Source: Gammaproteobacteria bacterium (lineage in GTDB: Bacteria; Pseudomonadota; Gammaproteobacteria; Steroidobacterales; Woeseiaceae). From it: a DNA stretch of 43,784 nucleotides. The position numbers and the translations under genes are program-made. Below, piece by piece: positions 23,472 through 32,361 of this stretch (the stretch's first letter is position 1; each line of letters opens with the position of its first letter). Under the pieces are notes generated by a model. It ran no database searches, was not told the DNA's origin, and saw nothing but the letters and a program-made list of their open reading frames with translations. The DNA lies in contig JAOUIH010000024.1 of NCBI GenBank assembly GCA_029884165.1, positions 1 to 43,784 on the forward strand. The letters are read 5' to 3'.

Positions 23472-26400
23472 CTACGTGGTCGCGGAAACGCTGCCCTCGT
23501 CCCCGGCATCACGCCCGAGCAGGAAACGCCACATGCGGCCGGCCTGTGCCTTAAGGTCGAGCTGCAACAGGTAGAGCGCAGGCACCAGGAAGAGCGTGAT
23601 GATGGTCGCAAAAATGATGCCGAAGGCCAGTGAAATAGCCATAGGAATCACGAACTGCGCCTGCACGCTTTTCTCCAGCATGATGGGCATCAGCCCTGCC
23701 GCAGTCGTCAGCGAGGTCAGGATAATCGCCCGGAAGCGCTGCGTCCCGGACTGGATAACGGCATCGATAACGCTTACGCCTTCCTGCCGCGCGCGGTTGA
23801 TGAAATCGATCATAATGATGCTGTCGTTGACGACCACGCCGGCCAGCGCGATCAGGCCGAACAACGAGAACATGCTGATCGCCTTGCCCATCAAGATATG
23901 GCCAAACACCGCACCGATCAGCCCGAAAGGAATGACGGACATGATGACCAGTGGCTGCGAGTATGAGCGCAGGGGAATCGCGATCAGGCCGTAGATGAGG
24001 AAGAGCGCCGCAACGGACGCTACTGTCAGGTTCCTGAGCAGCTCAATTTCCTCCTGGCTGGCGCCCTCCAGAGAGAAGCTGACGCCCGGGTATCGTGCGA
24101 GCAGTTCGGGCATGTACTCGTCAGATATCTCCCGAATGATTTCGCCCGGCTCGACTGTCTCGGGGTCCAGATCGGCCGAGACTGTGACGACCCGGCTGCG
24201 ATTCTGGCGCTTGATGCTCGAATACGCCTGGCCGAATCGGACTTCGGCAACGGCCGGGAATGGCACTTCGTCGCCGGCCGGTGTGCGAATTCTCATGTTC
24301 TCGAGGTCGGCGACAGATCGTCGTTCGTCTCGCGGATAGCGGACCATGACCTTCAGCTCGTCCTTGCCACGCTGAATCCGCTGGGCTTCTTCGCCGTAAA
24401 AAGCCTGTCGAACCTGCCGCCCCAGCGTGACCATGTTGAGCCCGAGGGCCTCGGCCTCCGGCTTGATGCGCAGGCTGATCTCCTCGCCCCCGGTGCTCAG
24501 CGAGTTCCTGATATCAAACACGCCCTGGTATTCCTGCAACTTCCGTTCGAGGTCCCTGGCCGCCTCCTCGAGCGCGTTGTAATTATTGCCGCTGAGGTTG
24601 AAACTCAGCGGCGCACCGCCGCCGATGTTGTCACCGCCGGAGAACGTCAGCTCCTTGACGCCCGGGATTTCGCCGACACGCTCGCGCCACATGATCTCGA
24701 TGTCGTCGCCGTTCAGCGCCCGATCCTCGGTCATCGGCATTTCCGCGAAGATCAGCCCACCTGTGTCACCCTGGGTGAACACGCCCAGATGATTGATCGG
24801 AGCATCGTCGTCCGGGTGATCGGCCACCCACTCTGCGTTCAGATCCAGCGCTGCCCGCTCCAGCTTTTCCAGCGCCGCATTGCGGGCCTCCGGAGAGGAC
24901 CCGTTCTGCATGGCAAGCTGTACCTGGATGAAATCGCCGGGCACCTCCGGAAACAGAACGACCCGGCTCAGCCCGCTATTCATGACGCCAATGGTCAGGA
25001 CGAGTACCGCCGCGAATATGGTGACCGTCAAACCGCGATTGGCGACGGCTTTCTCAAGCAGCGGCTGGTAACGGTTTGCAACGAAGCTGTGCAGACCGCG
25101 CTGCACGTAGCGATTAAGGCGCTGAAAGAACCGGGTGGGACGTTCGCGCCAGGACATGTCGCGAAACGGCCGAAAGATTGCCGATTCATCGATGTCCGCG
25201 ATACGTGAGTGTGCCAGGTGCGCCGGCAGAATGAGCTTCGATTCCACGAGCGAGAAGAACAGGCAAAGGATCACGACGACCGACATGGCCTCGAAGAACG
25301 GCCCGGGAATACCTCCTACGAACAGCATCGGCGCGAACGCAGCCATCGTCGTCAGCACGCCGAAGGTTGCCGGCACGGCAACTTTCTTCGCCCCCCGGAC
25401 GACGTTGTCGAGCGAATGGCCATCGGCGCGAATGGTGGTATAGACACTCTCACCGATGATGATCGCGTCGTCGACGAGTATGCCGAGCACGAGTATGAAG
25501 CCGAACAGGCTGATCACATTGACGGTAACCGGCCAGGGGCCGTGCGGCATCAGCCACATCGCGCCAAAAAATGCGATCGGTATGCCGATGATTACCCACA
25601 TCGCGAACTTCAGCCGCAGGAACAGCGACAACACGATGAACACGAGCAATGCACCCTGTAGCATGTTCCTGACCATCATGTCGAGTCTGCCCTGCAGGTA
25701 GTGCGAGCGGTCGACCCAGACATCGAGGTTGATGCCCGGCGGCAGGCTTGCGCTGCGCTCCTCGATGAACTTCTTTACGTCTCTGGCTGTCGTCAGCTCG
25801 TTCTGCTCACCCACGGCCAGCACCCGCATCATCGCGGTGCGTCGACCGTCGAACCGGCCGAATCCCTCGGTCTCGACGAAGCCGTCGTCGATCGTCGCAA
25901 TATCGCCGACCGTCAGGCGCGTCCCGTCGGGGTTCGTGCGCAATACGATGTCGCCGAATTCCAGGCCGGTATAGACCTGGCCCTCGGTGCGCAGCAGGAT
26001 GTCCCCGCCTTCAGTCTTGATGGCGCCGCCAGGCAGGTCGACCGACGACGCACGGATAGCCTCCGATACCTCGCTCATGGTCAGCCCGTACCGCCTGAGC
26101 GTCTGTTCGGATACCTCGACGCTGATTTCATAATCGCGATCACCCAGGTACTGCACCTGGTTGACCGAAGGCAGCAATATGAGCTCGTCGCGTATCTGTT
26201 GCGCCAGCGCCTTGCGGGCATACTCGTCCATATTCCCGTGCAACGCGACGAAAACGACGTGTATCGGTATTTCCTGCTTGTAGATGACCGGCTTCTCTGT
26301 CAATGCCGGGAAGGTCGATATCGCATCGACCTGCGTCTTGACCTCGTTCAGAACCTCGTTGATATCGGCGCCGGTGGCAACCTCGATCGTGACCGTGCCC

Positions 26401-26690
26401 AGGCCTTCACGCGCATCGGAATTGATCTCGACAATGCCATCGACGTCCTGGATTGCCTCCTCGATCTTGATGATGACGCCTTCCTCGACTTCCTGCGGCG
26501 CCGCGCCGAGGTACGGCACCCGGACCTGGACGTTCCTGAGCTCGAAGTCTGGGGTCGTCTGCTTGCGTATCGTGACACTTGAGATGATGCCAAAGGCGAG
26601 AATCAGCACCATCAGCAGGTTCGCCGCGACATGGTTGCTCGCGAACCAGGCGATAAGCCCTTTTTCCTGCGTGATACCCGGCCCGTTCAC
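23472..26690 (-). CDS. RND efflux transporter, HAE1-type (AcrB/MexB-like) permease
   Basis: A 1072-residue inner-membrane pump, the usual length for this family. It has the first helix (AANLLMVLILAFGIISSV), two large periplasmic loops, and in the fourth helix LGILVDDAIIIGES with the two adjacent aspartates of the proton relay. The second half has the matching helices near GLIALAGVVVNDSIIMIDFINRAR. The N-terminal half opens with the porter-domain stretch VRVPYLGAAPQEVEEGV. RND pumps use the proton gradient to move toxic compounds through an adaptor and an outer-membrane channel. Its start codon lies two bases after the stop of the adaptor gene, so both are one operon. The substrate is unknown. 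It is closer to broad HAE1/'multidrug' members than to metal pumps. Confidence 0.92.
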   Translation of the reverse strand: MNGPGITQEKGLIAWFASNHVAANLLMVLILAFGIISSVTIRKQTTPDFELRNVQVRVPYLGAAPQEVEEGVIIKIEEAIQDVDGIVEINSDAREGLGTVTIEVATGADINEVLNEVKTQVDAISTFPALTEKPVIYKQEIPIHVVFVALHGNMDEYARKALAQQIRDELILLPSVNQVQYLGDRDYEISVEVSEQTLRRYGLTMSEVSEAIRASSVDLPGGAIKTEGGDILLRTEGQVYTGLEFGDIVLRTNPDGTRLTVGDIATIDDGFVETEGFGRFDGRRTAMMRVLAVGEQNELTTARDVKKFIEERSASLPPGINLDVWVDRSHYLQGRLDMMVRNMLQGALLVFIVLSLFLRLKFAMWVIIGIPIAFFGAMWLMPHGPWPVTVNVISLFGFILVLGILVDDAIIIGESVYTTIRADGHSLDNVVRGAKKVAVPATFGVLTTMAAFAPMLFVGGIPGPFFEAMSVVVILCLFFSLVESKLILPAHLAHSRIADIDESAIFRPFRDMSWRERPTRFFQRLNRYVQRGLHSFVANRYQPLLEKAVANRGLTVTIFAAVLVLTIGVMNSGLSRVVLFPEVPGDFIQVQLAMQNGSSPEARNAALEKLERAALDLNAEWVADHPDDDAPINHLGVFTQGDTGGLIFAEMPMTEDRALNGDDIEIMWRERVGEIPGVKELTFSGGDNIGGGAPLSFNLSGNNYNALEEAARDLERKLQEYQGVFDIRNSLSTGGEEISLRIKPEAEALGLNMVTLGRQVRQAFYGEEAQRIQRGKDELKVMVRYPRDERRSVADLENMRIRTPAGDEVPFPAVAEVRFGQAYSSIKRQNRSRVVTVSADLDPETVEPGEIIREISDEYMPELLARYPGVSFSLEGASQEEIELLRNLTVASVAALFLIYGLIAIPLRSYSQPLVIMSVIPFGLIGAVFGHILMGKAISMFSLFGLIALAGVVVNDSIIMIDFINRARQEGVSVIDAVIQSGTQRFRAIILTSLTTAAGLMPIMLEKSVQAQFVIPMAISLAFGIIFATIITLFLVPALYLLQLDLKAQAGRMWRFLLGRDAGDEGSVSATT

Positions 26691-26692
26691 GG

Positions 26693-27871
26693 TCAGCCCG
26701 CTCCGCCGCTGACGTCTGCGGGTGGCTCCGTCCGTTTTTCTGGCTCCTGTCCCGCGACCCTCACTTTCATCCCGTTGACCGGGTTCTCGATGACCGTTAA
26801 CGCGATACGCTCGCCTTCGGCGACGCCGCTGTAGATGTACGCGTATTCCGCATCAGCCCTCAACAGCGTGACGTTGCGTATCTGCAAGCGATTCTCGACA
26901 TCGACCACGACCAGCTGCCGGTTACCGCGCAATGCCGTTCGCGGCACCCGCAATACGGCCTCGACGCGGTGGCCTTCGATGGCAGCCGCCACGAAAGTAC
27001 CGACGGGCAACGGTACCCTTTGCCCGCTCGTGTCGTGCAGCGCGAAAGGATCCTCGATGCGTGCCACCGCGTAAGTTACGCGTGTGTTCTCGTCGATGAC
27101 GCCCTCGCCCCGCACGATGCGTCCGCTCCATGCGGCCGGGCGACCGGCCCGGGTAGCCGAGAACCTGACAGAAGGTCCCCTCGCCTCTCCCGCCGCCGCA
27201 ATGTCGGCGGCCGAGGGCAAGTCCACGAAAGCCAGGTCCTCATCCGTCAACGGCAGTCGAATTTCCGCGTAATCGGTCGCGAACGTGACCCCCAGGAGCG
27301 TGCCCGGATTGACGTACTGACCGAGATCCGCCAGCTTGGAACGCACCATGCCTTCGTACGGAAGCCTGATGTAGGTTCGCTCGAGGTTACGCTGCGCCCG
27401 GACCAGGTCGGCCTTTGCTGACGCGAGCGCAGCCGCCGCAGACGCATACTCCGACTCGGCGCGGTATCCCTGGCTCCGCAGCGTGCGCGCGCCTTCGAAC
27501 TCGATACGGCGCTGCTCCAGCAAAGCCTCGGCCTGCTCGACGGCCACCTCATAGTTGGCAGGGTCGATGCGCAGCAGCGTTTCCCCTGCTGCGAAGACAC
27601 CGCCCGCAATGAATTTCGGTGAAATGCTGACTATGGACCCCGATACTTCCGCGCTCAGCTGGGTCTCGGTCCGGGGCCTTACTGTCCCCTGGCTCTGAAC
27701 GGTGAACTGCACCGTTTCGGCGACCAGCGGCATGACCTCGACCAGCGTATCGAGCGCCGCCGCCGCCTTCTTCTCGGGCGGTGGCTTCATCTTGCCGAGC
27801 ATCGCAGCGCCGCCGACGGAGCCGGCAAGAATTGCAAAAATCAGCAGATAACGCTTCGTCTTGCGGTCCAT
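26693..27871 (-). CDS. RND efflux periplasmic adaptor (membrane fusion protein)
   Basis: A 392-residue adaptor. A signal anchor (RYLLIFAILAGSVGGAAML) is followed by the lipoyl-like strand (VQSQGTVRPRTETQLSAEVSGSIVSISP), the long helical hairpin (residues about 105-165, ANYEVAVEQAEALLEQRRIEFE onward) and a beta-barrel domain ending AIEGHRVEAVLRVPRTALRG. The ATG at 27871 (MDRKTKRYL) is the likely start; a further in-frame start at 27892 adds seven residues. Adaptors link the pump to an outer-membrane channel. A perfect 5-5-5 inverted repeat, TTCGA then TCGAA (27912-27926), lies 41 bases upstream of the start and could be a repressor site. No outer-membrane factor is encoded nearby. Confidence 0.9.
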   Translation of the reverse strand: MDRKTKRYLLIFAILAGSVGGAAMLGKMKPPPEKKAAAALDTLVEVMPLVAETVQFTVQSQGTVRPRTETQLSAEVSGSIVSISPKFIAGGVFAAGETLLRIDPANYEVAVEQAEALLEQRRIEFEGARTLRSQGYRAESEYASAAAALASAKADLVRAQRNLERTYIRLPYEGMVRSKLADLGQYVNPGTLLGVTFATDYAEIRLPLTDEDLAFVDLPSAADIAAAGEARGPSVRFSATRAGRPAAWSGRIVRGEGVIDENTRVTYAVARIEDPFALHDTSGQRVPLPVGTFVAAAIEGHRVEAVLRVPRTALRGNRQLVVVDVENRLQIRNVTLLRADAEYAYIYSGVAEGERIALTVIENPVNGMKVRVAGQEPEKRTEPPADVSGGAG

Positions 27872-28026
27872 CGTTTGTATGCCCCTGCCCATCCTGCCGG
27901 CGTCAGCGGTGTTCGAGTGCTTCGAATCAGAATGGTTCGGCGGGCATTATTCAACATGCCGCGGCTGCGCGCATCCCTTAACGCAGCGGGCATCAGACGC
28001 GGCCCAAGCCTGTCCATGCGGTCAAA

Positions 28027-28968
28027 TCAGGCCCGCGCCGCCGCCCGCAGCCGCTGGATTCGGCGGCTCTCGCGCCAGGCGTCCAGGCTGAACAGCGTGA
28101 TCGCCACCCAGATGCAGCCGAAGCAGGCAAGGTGAGCGGAAGTCAGCGTTTCTCCGTACCAGACACCGATGAAGAACTGGATGGTCGGCGACATGAACTG
28201 GATCATGCCGATAGTCGTCAACTGCAACCGGCGCGCGGCGAGCGCAAACAGGAGCAAGGGCAGTACAGTGACCGGGCCTGCCAGGATCAGGATCAGGTCC
28301 AGTCGAGCGTTGCCGGCTCCGAAACTCGCTGCACCATTGGCCGCCAACCAGCCGAAGTAGACCAGCATTAACGGAAACAGCAGCGAGGTTTCGATGAACA
28401 GGCCCGGCATGCCGCCGACGGCTACCTGCTTGCGAATGACGCCGTAGATCGTGAACGACACCGCCAGCGCCAGCGCCAGGAACGGGAACTCACCGCCGCT
28501 CAGAGTCAGGACCATCACGCCCAGCCCGGCAAGCAGAACGGCGGCTGACTGCAGCCGCCGCAAGCGCTCGCCGAGGAACAGCACGCCGACCAGCACGTAA
28601 AGCAGCGGGTTGATGTAGTAACCGAGACTGGCCTGGAATACGTGATTGTTCTGGACCGCGACGATGTACAGGAACCAGTTGACGCCTATCAAGGCGGCCG
28701 AAAGGCACAGCAGTTGAAACGTCGGTCGGTGGCCGAGGGCCCGCCGGACTTCCGGCCATTGGCGGCGCAGCACGATGATCAGGGCGCCGAAGGGAACGCC
28801 CCAGAGGATTCGATGGGCCAGTACTTCGAGCGACGGGACCGACTGCACCAGCTTGATATAGATTGGCAGCACGCCCCACATCAGGTACGCGGCCAGCGCG
28901 GAAGCCAGGCCGTTGCGCGCCTTTTGCTCGTCCGATTCTGCGGCTTCGCCCAGCCCTGTCCTGCTCAT
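28027..28968 (-). CDS. rarD: RarD-type EamA transporter
   Basis: A 313-residue membrane protein with about ten helices. The distinctive RarD stretches are AYLMWGVLPIYIKLVQSVPSLEVLAHRILW near the front, NWFLYIVAVQNNHVFQASLGYYINPLLYVLVGVLFLGERL in the middle and MIQFMSPTIQFFIGVWYGE near the end. The function of RarD is poorly known; it was described as chloramphenicol-sensitive in some strains, and other EamA members export amino acids. The gene's start overlaps the stop of the TVP38 gene by the four bases ATGA, so the two are co-translated. Confidence 0.9.
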   Translation of the reverse strand: MSRTGLGEAAESDEQKARNGLASALAAYLMWGVLPIYIKLVQSVPSLEVLAHRILWGVPFGALIIVLRRQWPEVRRALGHRPTFQLLCLSAALIGVNWFLYIVAVQNNHVFQASLGYYINPLLYVLVGVLFLGERLRRLQSAAVLLAGLGVMVLTLSGGEFPFLALALAVSFTIYGVIRKQVAVGGMPGLFIETSLLFPLMLVYFGWLAANGAASFGAGNARLDLILILAGPVTVLPLLLFALAARRLQLTTIGMIQFMSPTIQFFIGVWYGETLTSAHLACFGCIWVAITLFSLDAWRESRRIQRLRAAARA

Positions 28969-29738
28969 TCGCCGACCCGTGCCTGCAGTGCCCGGCTCGC
29001 GGTCCGGTGGATGACCGCTACTACCAGGACAAGGGCGACCAGACCGACGCCGACAAGGACCCGGCCATACGGCCCGCTGTCTAGCTCGCCCGACAGCAAT
29101 TCGCCGACGTCCCTTGCGAGGCTGCCGACATACGCCCAGAGCGCCATGTTCGGAATCAGTCCGATCGCGGAGGCTACCCCGTAGGGAATCTTGCGCACGC
29201 CGGTCATGCCGAACAGGTAATTCAAGACGCTGAACGGGATCACCAGCGACAATCGAGAGAGCATCACGATCACAAAAGACTGCTGGTACAGCGCGCGATC
29301 CAGCGCCCTGAGCCTCGGATGCGCCGACAGGTGGGCAAAGACCCAGCTTCGACCGATAGTCCGCGCGCTCAGGAACGCCGCAATGGCGCCCAGCGCCCCG
29401 CCGGCCGCCGCCAGCACGAAGCCCGCGGGCAGCCCGAACAGGTAACCCGCGGTCACTCCGATGACGGATCCCGGCATGAACAGTATCGACCCCACGGTGC
29501 AGGCGCCCAGGTACGCCAGGGAGCCGGCCGCCGGGTGCTCACGGACCCAGGATTCGGATGCGGCCAGCCAGCCGGCGAGGGGCATCTGTGCGAGCAGCAC
29601 GACGGCGGCGACAGCGATCAGCGCGGCCCACAGGCGCCAGCGGTCCGTTGCGCGACCCGGTTTAGGCACTGAATTCAAGGGCTGCGGCTCGCCACGCTGG
29701 AAAAACGCGATGCTGAGGCATTCGGGCGGGCCGGTCAA
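28965..29738 (-). CDS. TVP38/TMEM64 family membrane protein (VTT/DedA-like domain)
   Basis: A 257-residue membrane protein. The VTT domain is visible from about residue 75: GSILFMPGSVIGVTAGYLFGLPAGFVLAAAGGALGA, where the conserved F-x-x-x-G and re-entrant GYLFG stretch are kept. SFVIVMLSRLSLVIPFSVLNYLFGMTG follows with the family's RL-x-x-x-P-F-x-x-x-N-Y pattern. DedA/TMEM64-type proteins are proposed lipid scramblases or carriers in membrane homeostasis. It overlaps the rarD start by four bases. The first 32 residues are not conserved and a later start is possible; the chosen ATG is the most upstream one. Confidence 0.85.
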   Translation of the reverse strand: MTGPPECLSIAFFQRGEPQPLNSVPKPGRATDRWRLWAALIAVAAVVLLAQMPLAGWLAASESWVREHPAAGSLAYLGACTVGSILFMPGSVIGVTAGYLFGLPAGFVLAAAGGALGAIAAFLSARTIGRSWVFAHLSAHPRLRALDRALYQQSFVIVMLSRLSLVIPFSVLNYLFGMTGVRKIPYGVASAIGLIPNMALWAYVGSLARDVGELLSGELDSGPYGRVLVGVGLVALVLVVAVIHRTASRALQARVGE

Positions 29739-29910
29739 ACCGCGGCACAGGGCCTGGTTCTACGCCAGGGCGGGCGGGAGCGGGATACCCGGGCAATATT
29801 GGCGCCAGGCTGCGATCACTCAGCACGTAAAAGAGGCCGATCCGCGCTATTTCAAAAGCTTAGAGACACTTCCCGACAGCGGTTCTGCGCTCGACATCCG
29901 GACAAAAGTG

Positions 29911-29936
29911 CGTTACATTTGCTGCGCTTTGTAACG
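29911..29936 (+). promoter_or_regulatory. Palindromic operator candidate upstream of the RHH gene
   Basis: CGTTAC (29911-29916) and GTAACG (29931-29936) are exact inverted arms 14 bases apart, just before the start at 29948. A TCGACA at 29891-29896 and TTACAT at 29913-29918 are spaced 16 bases and resemble -35 and -10 boxes, so the arm would overlap the promoter. Ribbon-helix-helix proteins commonly bind such sites to repress their own operon. Confidence 0.45.
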
Positions 29937-29947
29937 ATTTTTGCTAC

Positions 29948-30142
29948 ATGTCGAAAACCAAGACCGCCACGCTGAACCTGCGCATCGACCCGGCCATCAA
30001 GGAGGGCGTCCGCATTGCTGCTCTGAAAGAGCATCGCAGCGTCGCAAACATGGTCGAAATGCTGATTCGCCGCCATTGCGACGAGAGAGGCATTCCGATT
30101 CCGGAACAGGGTGAAATGTTCAGAGAGAGCCACGATGGATGA
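29948..30142 (+). CDS. Ribbon-helix-helix (Arc/CopG-like) DNA-binding protein
   Basis: A 64-residue protein. Residues 6-14 (TATLNLRID) form the beta strand that enters the DNA major groove, and the two helices AIKEGVRIAALKEHR and SVANMVEMLIRRHCDERG follow. This is the pattern of small RHH repressors, many of which are antitoxins or plasmid copy and partition regulators. Its stop overlaps the next gene's start by eight bases (30135-30142), so the two form one translational unit. An exact inverted repeat stands just upstream (29911-29936). Autoregulation is inferred. The protein has no extra C-terminal domain to mark it as an antitoxin. Confidence 0.85.
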   Translation: MSKTKTATLNLRIDPAIKEGVRIAALKEHRSVANMVEMLIRRHCDERGIPIPEQGEMFRESHDG

Positions 30143-30389
30143 AAAACTGCTGAGGGCGATGGTCGCCGCCGGCGCTATCAAGAAGATCCGCATCATCGGC
30201 CACGGTGCCCGTTTCCATATCGAGGCGAGCACGCCCAACGGTGCCGTCACTGCCGAGACGCGGCGAGGCAAGGTCAGGTCCTGGGTCACGCTGGACGCCG
30301 CAGCGCGCTGGGTACGCTCGCTCGGCATCGGCTGTGCCCAGGTAAGCCTCGCACACTGGCAGCCCGGGCAGCGCGAATTGCTCGGCTGA
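30135..30389 (+). CDS. ParC-like partition-associated small protein
   Basis: An 84-residue protein starting at the ATG at 30135 inside the end of the RHH gene. The order is an N-terminal helix (DEKLLRAMVAAGAI), then KKIRIIGHGARFHIEAST, a beta hairpin around RRGKVRSW, and LDAAARWVRSLGIGCAQVSLAHWQPGQ. This resembles the small proteins annotated as ParC-family partition-associated in plasmids and integrative elements (an L-x-x-A-G-A opening, a strand with G-x-x-x, a helix ending in LGI, then a strand with W). I recall that resemblance from the pattern; no search was run. Its role in the family is not well established. It might work with the RHH protein as an addiction or stability pair. Confidence 0.55.
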   Translation: MDEKLLRAMVAAGAIKKIRIIGHGARFHIEASTPNGAVTAETRRGKVRSWVTLDAAARWVRSLGIGCAQVSLAHWQPGQRELLG

Positions 30390-30677
30390 GAAACAAGGCC
30401 TGCAGCCGGCGTCGGCGGGCCCGAACACGATTACGAGCGGTAACCGGCAGCGGGCGAGATCGCGCTTCCCGGGCACGCGCCGGCGACCACCTGCCGGCCC
30501 CGCCGCATCGTTCGACGAGCAAGGTCCAGGCAGCGAACAGCGACGGACTGTCCTGAGCGTCGAAGCCGGCAACTCGATAGGTATTAGTCACGAGCGCGTT
30601 TTCGATGTGCATCTGCGACCATCCTGACAGGTCGGCGCATCGCTGCGAAAGCCGGCCCGATAGACAGGAGAGACGAT
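30390..30677. other. Intergenic stretch without a recognisable gene
   Basis: This 288-base gap lies between the ParC-like gene and the coiled-coil gene. A minus-strand frame starting at 30612 (MHIENALVTNTYRVAGFD) looks protein-like for about 40 residues, then turns Arg/Ala-rich without family character, so it is not called. No terminator or tRNA is seen. Confidence 0.5.
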
Positions 30678-30947
30678 ATGGACGTAGACGATCTCAAACA
30701 GGAACTCAGGAACGTATACGATGACGTCCGGCAGCAGCGCGACGAACTGCGCGTCCGCTTGCATCTGGCCAGCGCCGAGGCGAAAGAGGTTTGGGAAGAG
30801 CTGGAACAGAAGTGGGACAATTTCGAGGCACGCAGCGAACAGATGTTCGACGAGGCCAAGGACGCCGGTGGCGATATAGCCGAAGCGGCACAATTGCTCG
30901 GATCCGAGATCAAGCAGGGCTACAAGAGGCTGCGCCGCCTGCTCTGA
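30678..30947 (+). CDS. Small coiled-coil protein, cytoplasmic
   Basis: An 89-residue, highly charged protein with no signal. Nearly all of it should be one long helix: DDLKQELRNVYDDVRQQRDEL, then ASAEAKEVWEELEQKWDNFEARSEQMF, ending IKQGYKRLRRLL. The composition and the charged, helical sequence resemble small stress-related coiled-coil proteins, but I find no family motif. AGGAG stands eight bases upstream of the ATG, so translation is well supported. It is 85 bases before the DadA-type gene in the same direction. Confidence 0.75.
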   Translation: MDVDDLKQELRNVYDDVRQQRDELRVRLHLASAEAKEVWEELEQKWDNFEARSEQMFDEAKDAGGDIAEAAQLLGSEIKQGYKRLRRLL

Positions 30948-31032
30948 CGACGGCCGCAGGGCTATTGCCCCGTGCCCCAGCCTTGCATAGAGTCAGCCCA
31001 ACTGTGATCGCTGAGCACCCGGGGCGAGGGTC

Positions 31033-32277
31033 TTGTCGCAAAAATTAGTAGTCGTGATCGGCGCCGGCGTGGTCGGCGCATCGGTAGCGCTCAGCCTGCA
31101 ACGCGACGGGCACAATGTTACGGTGATCGATCGGAGCGGACCGGCGGCCGGCGCCTCTTTTGGTAATGCAGGGGCGATCGTCAATGGCTCCTGTGCGCCG
31201 ACCGCCATGCCCGGCATCGTCCGCGATGTATTGCGAATGATGCTCAGGCCGCTGCCGCCGCTGTCGATACGGGCTGCCTACCTCCCCAGGATTCTGCCGT
31301 GGCTGCTGCGCTTCGCTGCCGCGAGCCGCCGGTCGCGCGTCAACCAGATCGCAACCGACCTGCATGCATTGACTGCAACGGCGGTGGAGGCATGGCGCGA
31401 GCTGAGCAAAGGCACGTCGCTCGATGCCCTGCTCGCCACCGGTGGCTGGTTGAAGGTCTACGAAACCGAAGCGTCGTTCACTGCAACGGCAACGGCGCGG
31501 GAACTCCTCGACGCCGCAGGCACCCCGTATGAGTTGCTGGCGGCCGGCGACATCCAGGACCTGGAGCCGCACCTCGCGCCGATCTATCGTCGAGCCATCT
31601 GGCAGTCTGACGGGTTGCGCATAGTCAATCCCGGGCGGATGGTCGAGGAGATGGTGCGACTCCTGGCAGCCGGAGGCGGCATTTTCCAGCTGGGCGACGT
31701 GAGTGCGGTAGAGCCCGACGCTGACGGCGCATCCGTTCGCCTGACCGACGGCGCAACGCTTCGAGCGGATCGGGTCGTCGTCGCTGCCGGTGCGTGGTCT
31801 CGACCCCTGGCGCAGGCCCTGGGCGACCGCATACCGCTCGATACCGAACGCGGTTATCACCTGATGCTGCCGGCCGGTACCGAGGCCCTTCTCGGCCGCA
31901 CGGTGCTCAATGCAGATCATTCGTTCGTCCTGTCGCCGATGGAAACCGGGCTGCGCATGACCAGCCAGGTCGAGCTGGCCGGCGTCGAAGCCCCGCCCGA
32001 TTACCGGCGCATCCGCAGCCTCCTGCCGCTGGCAAAGCGGATGTTGCCTGCCGTCGATGCGAGCGAGGCGTCGGTGTGGATGGGCTGCCGGCCCTCGCTG
32101 CCCGACTCGCTGCCCGTGATCGGGCGCTGCGGGCGCTCGCCAAACGTGATTTACGCGTTCGGGCACCAGCATCTCGGCATGACGCTCGGACCGGTCACGG
32201 GCCGACTGATTGCCGACCTGGTGGCCGGCCGCTCGCCACGCCTCGACCTCTCTCCTTACCGACCCGACCGCTGGTAG
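31033..32277 (+). CDS. FAD-dependent oxidoreductase, D-amino-acid dehydrogenase (DadA)-like
   Basis: A 414-residue flavoenzyme. The dinucleotide-binding strand is at the N-terminus (VVVIGAGVVGASVALSLQRDGHNVTVIDR), with GxGxxG and the acidic residue that ends the second strand. GPAAGASFGNAGAI follows, a DAO-family segment that contacts FAD, and C-terminal PVIGRCGRSPNVIYAFGHQHLGMTLGP is the second FAD-contact region. This matches the DadA group, which oxidises D-amino acids at the inner face of the membrane and passes electrons to quinone. The exact substrate is not fixed; related sarcosine or glycine oxidases share the fold. The start is a TTG at 31033 after a GGGCGAGGG-like purine stretch, which is near-optimal. 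The next gene, an NhaC antiporter, starts 84 bases later. Confidence 0.87.
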   Translation: MSQKLVVVIGAGVVGASVALSLQRDGHNVTVIDRSGPAAGASFGNAGAIVNGSCAPTAMPGIVRDVLRMMLRPLPPLSIRAAYLPRILPWLLRFAAASRRSRVNQIATDLHALTATAVEAWRELSKGTSLDALLATGGWLKVYETEASFTATATARELLDAAGTPYELLAAGDIQDLEPHLAPIYRRAIWQSDGLRIVNPGRMVEEMVRLLAAGGGIFQLGDVSAVEPDADGASVRLTDGATLRADRVVVAAGAWSRPLAQALGDRIPLDTERGYHLMLPAGTEALLGRTVLNADHSFVLSPMETGLRMTSQVELAGVEAPPDYRRIRSLLPLAKRMLPAVDASEASVWMGCRPSLPDSLPVIGRCGRSPNVIYAFGHQHLGMTLGPVTGRLIADLVAGRSPRLDLSPYRPDRW

Positions 32278-32361
32278 TCCGCGGAGCCGGGTGCGTTCTC
32301 TCGCAGCGACTCCTGCGTGCTATGCTCCGACGCTTGCCGCGCCGGGGAAAGCCGCAAGCAC

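Noticed and set aside
27912..27926. TTCGA/TCGAA repeat considered as a separate operator feature for the first RND operon.
   Set aside because: Only five-base arms; kept as a note with the adaptor gene because the evidence is too thin for its own entry.
30286..30612. Minus-strand frame beginning MHIENALVTNTYRVAGFD, 108 codons.
   Set aside because: Only the first 40 residues look protein-like; the rest is Arg/Ala-rich with no fold, and it runs into the end of the ParC-like gene on the other strand.
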